From an uncultured Sphingomonas sp. (GTDB taxonomy: Bacteria > Pseudomonadota > Alphaproteobacteria > Sphingomonadales > Sphingomonadaceae): a DNA stretch of 36,607 bases. The stretch spans positions 1 through 36,607 of the forward strand of contig CAJYRU010000179.1 of assembly GCA_913777295.1 (NCBI GenBank), written 5' to 3'. The notes under the pieces are model-generated. The model was not told the DNA's origin, did no database searches, and worked only from the letters and a program-made list of their open reading frames with translations. How positions within the stretch are numbered: the first letter of the stretch is position 1; each line of letters begins with the position of its first letter. Both the position numbers and the translations under genes were made by a program. Shown here one piece after another: positions 32,576 to 36,607 of the stretch.

Positions 32576-33418
32576 ATGCAACCGCTCGACCATCAGCAAC
32601 AATCCGCCCGTACCTGGTTCGAATCACTACGCGACCGCATCTGCGCATCGTTCGAGGCGATCGAACGCGAAGCGGGATCGGACGCCAGCTTCGCCTATAC
32701 CCCGTGGGACCGGACCGATCCGTCGGGTGCGCCCGGCGGCGGCGGGGTGCGCGGGGTGATGAAGGGGCGCGTGTTCGAGAAAGTCGGCGTGAACGTGTCG
32801 ACGGTCGGCGGCACGTTCGAGGGGGAATTTGCCAAGTCGATCCACGGCGCAGCCGAGGACCCGCGCTTCTTTGCGACGGGCATCAGCCTGGTCGCGCACA
32901 TGGCCAACCCGCATGTGCCCGCAGTGCATATGAACACCCGATTCCTCGTGACGACGAAGCGCTGGTTCGGCGGCGGCGCCGACCTGAACCCGCCCATCCC
33001 CTATGCGGAGGATACCGCCGATTTCCATGCGGCGATGCAGGCCGCGTGCGACGCCCATGACCCGGCGCATTATCCGAAGTTCAAACAATGGGCCGACGAT
33101 TATTTCTACATCCCGCACCGCGGTGTGCATCGCGGCGTCGGCGGCATTTTCTACGACCATCTCGGCACCGACTGGGACGCCGATTTCGCCTTTACCCGCG
33201 ATGTCGGCGAAGCATTCCTGTCAATCTATCCCGAACTGGTCCGTCGCCGCATGACCATGGCGTTCGACGATGCCGACCGCGCGCGGCAGCTGGAATGGCG
33301 TGGGCGCTATGCCGAATTCAACCTCGTCTATGATCGCGGTACGCTCTTCGGGCTGAAGACCGGCGGCAATATCGATGCGATCCTGATGAGCCTGCCGCCG
33401 CTCGCGACGTGGAGTTGA
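32576..33418 (+). CDS. hemF: Oxygen-dependent coproporphyrinogen III oxidase
   Basis: Oxidatively decarboxylates coproporphyrinogen III to protoporphyrinogen IX in heme synthesis, using molecular oxygen; cytosolic homodimer. 280 residues from the ATG at 32576, a little shorter than E. coli HemF. Family motifs: VFEKVGVNVSTVGGTFEGEF, AVHMNTRFLVTTKRWFGGGADLNPP, DYFYIPHRGVHRGVGGIFYDHL, and EFNLVYDRGTLFGLKTGGNIDAILMSLPP at the end. The frame is open to a TTG at 32504, but that N-terminus is not HemF-like. No clear Shine-Dalgarno is seen before the ATG. It is divergent from kduI and followed after 4 bp by the GNAT gene. Confidence 0.96.
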   Translation: MQPLDHQQQSARTWFESLRDRICASFEAIEREAGSDASFAYTPWDRTDPSGAPGGGGVRGVMKGRVFEKVGVNVSTVGGTFEGEFAKSIHGAAEDPRFFATGISLVAHMANPHVPAVHMNTRFLVTTKRWFGGGADLNPPIPYAEDTADFHAAMQAACDAHDPAHYPKFKQWADDYFYIPHRGVHRGVGGIFYDHLGTDWDADFAFTRDVGEAFLSIYPELVRRRMTMAFDDADRARQLEWRGRYAEFNLVYDRGTLFGLKTGGNIDAILMSLPPLATWS

Positions 33419-33422
33419 CGCC

Positions 33423-34016
33423 ATGGGGCTGATCCCGGTTCAGCCGGGCGAGGTTGCGACGATCGTCACCTCGCTGGAGATGCTGGAGCGGCCGCGTCCC
33501 GCGCCGCTGCCCGCTTCCCCGCTGCGGCTGGCACGATGGGAGCGGCCGGGGATCGAACGCTATCGCGCGCTGTTCCGGCGCGTCGGCGGCCCGTGGCTTT
33601 GGTTTTCGCGTCTGGTCATGGACGACGACCGGCTTCGCGCGATCCTCGACGACGACAATGTCCGCATCTGGGCGGTGGTCGATCGGGCGGGAATCGAGGT
33701 CGGGATGCTCGAACTCGATTTCCGTACAAGCGGTGAATGCGAGCTGTCCTATGTCGGGCTGATTCCCGAACTCGCCGGCAAGGGGCATGGCCGCTGGCTG
33801 ATGGCCCATGCGCTGGCCATGGCATGGGGCAAGGACGTGCGGCGGGTGTGGGTGCATACCTGCACCCTCGACCATCCCGGCGCGCTCGCCTTCTATCGCC
33901 GGTCGGGATTCGTGCCGTATCAGCGCACGATCGAGACGTTCGCCGATCCGCGCGTCGCCGGTATCCTGCCCGACGACTGCGCACCGCACTATCCGTTGCT
34001 GGCAAGCCGGCGATAG
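33423..34016 (+). CDS. GNAT-family N-acetyltransferase
   Basis: 197 residues. The GNAT core is seen in the second half: VGMLELDFRTSGECELSYVGLIPELAGKGHGRWLMAHALAMAW contains strand 4 and the acetyl-CoA pyrophosphate loop (R/Q-x-x-G-x-G/A, here AGKGHG), followed by VWVHTCTLDHPGALAFYRRSGFVPYQ, the strand 5-helix 4 unit. The first 60 residues are less typical. The substrate, small molecule or protein, cannot be told. It starts 4 bp after hemF, so it is probably co-transcribed with it. Its last 28 bp overlap the 3' end of the converging membrane-protein gene. Confidence 0.87.
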   Translation: MGLIPVQPGEVATIVTSLEMLERPRPAPLPASPLRLARWERPGIERYRALFRRVGGPWLWFSRLVMDDDRLRAILDDDNVRIWAVVDRAGIEVGMLELDFRTSGECELSYVGLIPELAGKGHGRWLMAHALAMAWGKDVRRVWVHTCTLDHPGALAFYRRSGFVPYQRTIETFADPRVAGILPDDCAPHYPLLASRR

Positions 34017-34723
34017 ATCGTTACGCGCACCAGCGTGTAGGCGATGGTGGTCGCCATCGACACTGCAGCGGCAGCGACCGCCACCATCCCCAACGTGACG
34101 GGATTGCCGCCGCCCGACGACGCCGCGCCGGCCAGGCCTTGCAACAACTGCTGGACGAAGTAGGCGCCGACGAAGATCAGCGCCTGCAACGACAGCAGCT
34201 GGATCACCCGCCCCTGTGTCAGGTCCAGCGCCCGACCGATCGCATCGCCGAAGCGCCGCTCCGGCTCGCCGAGCAGGACCGGCAGCACCAGCGCGGCGCG
34301 GCCGATGACATACAGCCCCGGCACGAGGAACAGCAACATGCCGCCGCCGATCGCGATATTCAGCAGGATCGTCGCGGCGAGCAGTACCGGGAACCGCCGC
34401 AGGACGATGCGCAGCGCCTCCCCCACCGTGGGACGCGCCGGGTCGAGCAGCAGCGCCAGCAGCACCGCGACCCCGACCAGTTCCGCGATCATCTGGAACC
34501 CCAGCAACGGGGCGTTGTCGACCAGATAGGACTGCATCGCCGCCAGCAGCGCCTGATCGTCCTGCGCGCCTGCGCGGGCCGCCACGGTGTCGATCCGCAT
34601 GAACAGCGCAAGCGCGAGGTTGGGCAGGAAGAAGAACACGCCGGCGACCGCGGCGATCACGTCGCGGTCGCGCTTCCACAATTGCAATGCCTCGTGACAG
34701 GCGGCGGCAACGTTCAGCCTCAT
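33989..34723 (-). CDS. Multi-pass membrane protein with GPDPase membrane-domain motif, second of two paralogues
   Basis: 244 residues with about five to six hydrophobic segments. GDAIGRALDLTQGRVIQLL near residue 165 carries the F/L-x-L-T-x-G word of the glycerophosphoryl diester phosphodiesterase membrane domain family (PF10110-like), which exists mostly as stand-alone membrane proteins of unknown role. LLFLVPGLYVIGRAALVLPVLL precedes it. The start at 34723 overlaps the stop of the upstream paralogue by 4 bp, so they are co-translated and may form a complex. The C-terminal 28 bp overlap the GNAT gene tail to tail. Confidence 0.78.
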   Translation of the reverse strand: MRLNVAAACHEALQLWKRDRDVIAAVAGVFFFLPNLALALFMRIDTVAARAGAQDDQALLAAMQSYLVDNAPLLGFQMIAELVGVAVLLALLLDPARPTVGEALRIVLRRFPVLLAATILLNIAIGGGMLLFLVPGLYVIGRAALVLPVLLGEPERRFGDAIGRALDLTQGRVIQLLSLQALIFVGAYFVQQLLQGLAGAASSGGGNPVTLGMVAVAAAAVSMATTIAYTLVRVTIYRRLASNG

Positions 34724-35556
34724 GCGAAGACGGCCGCGTCATCCTGCTGGCCGACGACGTCGCGGTACAGCTTGCCGACAAAGGCGCTCTGGTACAGCGC
34801 CAAAGCCGCGCTGACCGCCGCCACGGCGAACGACGCGGCGATGATCGTCGGCGACAGGGTGCCGGTGCTGGCGGTCAACAGGCCGACGATGCCACCGACA
34901 ACGAACTGCGCGGCCGACACCGCAATCCCGGCGACGATGCCATAGAGGATCAGCACGCCGATCAGCTTCCACGTCATACCGCGCGTCAGCTCGAACGCGC
35001 GACGGATCGCGCCAACGCCGCGGCGTTCCAGCAGTACGACCGCGTTGACCGGCAGCAGTCGCGCCGATACCCACAGGACCACCAGCGCCAGCGCGAGGAA
35101 ATACAGCACTGCCACGCCCAGCTTGGCAAGTTCCGCCGGCTGTGGCGGAACGCCGTTCATTACCGAGGTGAAGTCGAAGCCGCTGGCCACCGCCAGCACG
35201 ACGCCCGGTATCGCCAGGACGGCAAGGATCGCCATCAGCACGATGCTGACCCCGATCATCGGCAGGAACCGACGCTTCGCCAGCGAAACCGCTACGCCAT
35301 GCTGTTCCTGCCCGTCGGGCTGCGCGGCAAAGGCGATCAGGTACAGCGCACCCCAGAGCGAGACCAGCACCGCCACGATCGACACCAGCCCGAGCGCCGC
35401 CGCCGTGCCGCCGGTCGCCTCGGCGCGCAGGCCGTTCATGCTGCCGTTGATCGCGGGCACCGCGAACTGTGTCGCCAGCAGCACCGGCATCGCCCGACCC
35501 GCATGGTCGCGGACGAAATCCACCGCGCGGTCCCATATCGTCCCGATCTTTGCCAT
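34720..35556 (-). CDS. Multi-pass membrane protein with GPDPase membrane-domain motif, first of two paralogues
   Basis: 278 residues from the ATG at 35556, which has GGGGAG upstream; the frame continuing to 36111 runs through lipB and is not coding. About six hydrophobic segments. AIRRAFELTRGMTWKLIGVLILYG is the family motif, with LWVSARLLPVNAVVLLERRGVG before it, closely parallel to the downstream paralogue. The N-terminus (MAKIGTIWDRAVDFVRDHAG) is cytosolic and amphipathic. There is no phosphodiesterase catalytic domain. A transport or envelope-assembly role is a guess. It diverges from lipB over 54 bp. Confidence 0.8.
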   Translation of the reverse strand: MAKIGTIWDRAVDFVRDHAGRAMPVLLATQFAVPAINGSMNGLRAEATGGTAAALGLVSIVAVLVSLWGALYLIAFAAQPDGQEQHGVAVSLAKRRFLPMIGVSIVLMAILAVLAIPGVVLAVASGFDFTSVMNGVPPQPAELAKLGVAVLYFLALALVVLWVSARLLPVNAVVLLERRGVGAIRRAFELTRGMTWKLIGVLILYGIVAGIAVSAAQFVVGGIVGLLTASTGTLSPTIIAASFAVAAVSAALALYQSAFVGKLYRDVVGQQDDAAVFA

Positions 35557-35610
35557 CGTTGCACTTGCTCCCCATTTGTCCGATGGACGCTCTACCCATC
35601 CTGACCCTGA

Positions 35611-36303
35611 ATGAAAATGGCTCCTGACCCCCTCTTGCCCCCCGTCGCGATCGCGCAGCAGATCGAATGGCGCCCCGAAACCGGACAGATCGGCTATGCC
35701 GACGCGCTGGCGACGATGGAGGCGCGTGCGACCGCCATCGCCGACGGGCGCGCGGACGAACTGATCTGGCTGCTTGAACATCCGCCGCTCTACACCGCCG
35801 GAACCAGCGCCGACCCGGCCGAGCTGCTCGACCCGCGGTTTCCGGTTCATGCCGCCGGACGTGGCGGGCGCTATACCTATCATGGCCCCGGGCAACGCAT
35901 CGGCTATCTGATGCTCGACCTGACCCGGCGCGGGCGCGACGTCCGGCGGTTCGTCCATGCGGTCGAAGCCTGGGTGATCGGTGCGCTGGGTACCTTCGAC
36001 ATCCATGCCTATGCCGTACCCGACCGCATCGGCATCTGGACGGCCGATGGCGGCCGCGAGGCGAAGATCGGCGCGATCGGCGTGCGGGTGCGTCGCTGGG
36101 CCACGTTGCACGGATTTTCGGTGAATCTGGCCCCAGATTTGTCACATTTCGGCGGCATCGTGCCATGTGGGATCGCCGAATTTCCCGTGACCAGCGCACA
36201 GGCGCTGGGGAAATCGGTCGACCCCGCGATGTTCGATGCAGCGCTCGCCGCCGGTTTGCCGGCTTTTCTGGACGGGCTGTACCCCCCTGCGAAAGAGGCT
36301 TGA
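35611..36303 (+). CDS. lipB: Lipoyl(octanoyl) transferase
   Basis: Transfers octanoyl from acyl carrier protein to the lipoyl domains of 2-oxoacid dehydrogenases and the glycine cleavage system; LipA then adds sulfur. 230 residues. Seen: [22 protein letters not shown] (substrate loop), the catalytic lysine K152 in [22 protein letters not shown], and catalytic cysteine C186 in GGIVPCGI, so both active residues are present. The start is ATG 35611, with an in-frame ATG at 35617 also possible; no ribosome site decides between them. lipA is not in the window. The 88 bp to the next gene show no clear terminator. Confidence 0.96.
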   Translation: MKMAPDPLLPPVAIAQQIEWRPETGQIGYADALATMEARATAIADGRADELIWLLEHPPLYTAGTSADPAELLDPRFPVHAAGRGGRYTYHGPGQRIGYLMLDLTRRGRDVRRFVHAVEAWVIGALGTFDIHAYAVPDRIGIWTADGGREAKIGAIGVRVRRWATLHGFSVNLAPDLSHFGGIVPCGIAEFPVTSAQALGKSVDPAMFDAALAAGLPAFLDGLYPPAKEA

Positions 36304-36391
36304 GGGCCGGCACCCCTTCGACTAATGTCCAGCGCGGATTGGGTATTAACGGCGAAAGAACGCCGCCTATCCATTGCTTAGGGAGCTTACC

Positions 36392-36607
36392 ATGCGTGCA
36401 TTCTCGAAGATCCTGACCGGTTCGATCATCGCCGGCGCGGCGCTGGCGCTGTCGGCTTGCGGTGGCAAGACCGAAACCACTGCCGACAACGCGACCATCA
36501 CCGACCTGAACTCGACCGACATGATGGACGGCACGATGTCGGACAACATGACCGCCGTCGACGGCGCCATGGGCAACGACACCATGATGATGTCGAACGA
36601 CAGCATG
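36392..36607 (+). CDS. Met/Asp/Asn-rich lipoprotein, truncated by the window end
   Basis: 72 codons are visible. The N-terminus MRAFSKILTGSIIAGAALA followed by LSAC is a clear type II signal peptide, so the protein is lipidated at the cysteine at residue 23. After GGKTET it becomes low-complexity, dominated by Met, Asp, Asn and Thr (for example DMMDGTMSDNM and GNDTMMMSNDSM). Such Met/Asp clusters could bind copper or other soft metals, but this is only inferred. AGGGAG six bases upstream of the ATG is a good ribosome site. It is too short for the six-frame open-frame cut-off only because the end is missing; no stop is seen. Confidence 0.75.
   Translation, partial: MRAFSKILTGSIIAGAALALSACGGKTETTADNATITDLNSTDMMDGTMSDNMTAVDGAMGNDTMMMSNDSM

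Noticed and set aside
33989..34016. 28-bp antisense overlap of the GNAT and membrane-protein genes as a regulatory device
   Set aside because: Short 3' overlaps between convergent genes are common in compact genomes, and nothing else supports regulation.

Overview
The window is a GC-rich (roughly two-thirds G+C by eye) chromosomal segment from an alphaproteobacterium, most likely a Sphingomonas-type sphingomonad. The evidence is the gene content and order (etf-QO/TPR/ispE, UDG-like/slt/moaB, xseB-ispA-coaD, ctaA then rplM-rpsI), a heme A synthase of the alphaproteobacterial type, an S9 protein with an Ala/Pro-rich N-terminal extension, frequent ATGA/GTGA/TAATG stop-start overlaps, and an alphaproteobacterial GTTC-N7-GTTC LexA-box match. 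I see no tRNA, rRNA, CRISPR array, phage or intact insertion sequence. Most genes are core metabolism and repair.

Layout. 1-9.4 kb, almost all on the minus strand: start of an RNA methyltransferase-like gene, NAD(P)HX repair (nnr), a lipoprotein, ilvD, an N-formylglutamate amidohydrolase-like gene, a crotonase-fold protein lacking the classical glutamates, ispE, a TPR protein and ETF-ubiquinone oxidoreductase. 9.5-12.5 kb, plus: a UDG-superfamily protein without iron-sulfur cysteines, a soluble lytic transglycosylase and MoaB, tightly overlapped. 12.6-18.2 kb: YbjN and VOC proteins (minus), then a PA0069-type radical SAM protein sharing a LexA-like box with the VOC gene, a secreted M48 protease with a LysM-like tail, a BaiN/HI0933-type flavoprotein overlapped by a deoxyinosine glycosylase, and a compositionally odd small secreted protein. 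18.4-24.6 kb: xseB, ispA, coaD, dedA (minus), ctaA, an unknown gene, rplM-rpsI with a strong terminator, and a methyltransferase-like gene.

25.0-32.4 kb, minus: a catabolic set for unsaturated uronates from pectin-type polymers. In transcription order it reads kduI, kduD, kdgK (5-keto-4-deoxyuronate to KDPG), then a hybrid sensor kinase whose first PAS domain is a LOV blue-light domain, an MFS transporter translationally coupled to it, and a metallophosphoesterase. This apparent joining of a photoreceptor kinase to a plant-polymer sugar pathway is the most interesting arrangement here. 32.5-36.6 kb: hemF and a GNAT gene, two paralogous multi-pass membrane proteins (minus), lipB, and the start of a Met/Asp/Asn-rich lipoprotein cut by the window end.

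Three copies of one palindromic intergenic repeat family (about 80-95 bp, two inward-facing arms each) lie at 1.9, 24.8 and 31.5 kb. The third sits inside the kdu gene set, directly against the kduD ribosome binding site.
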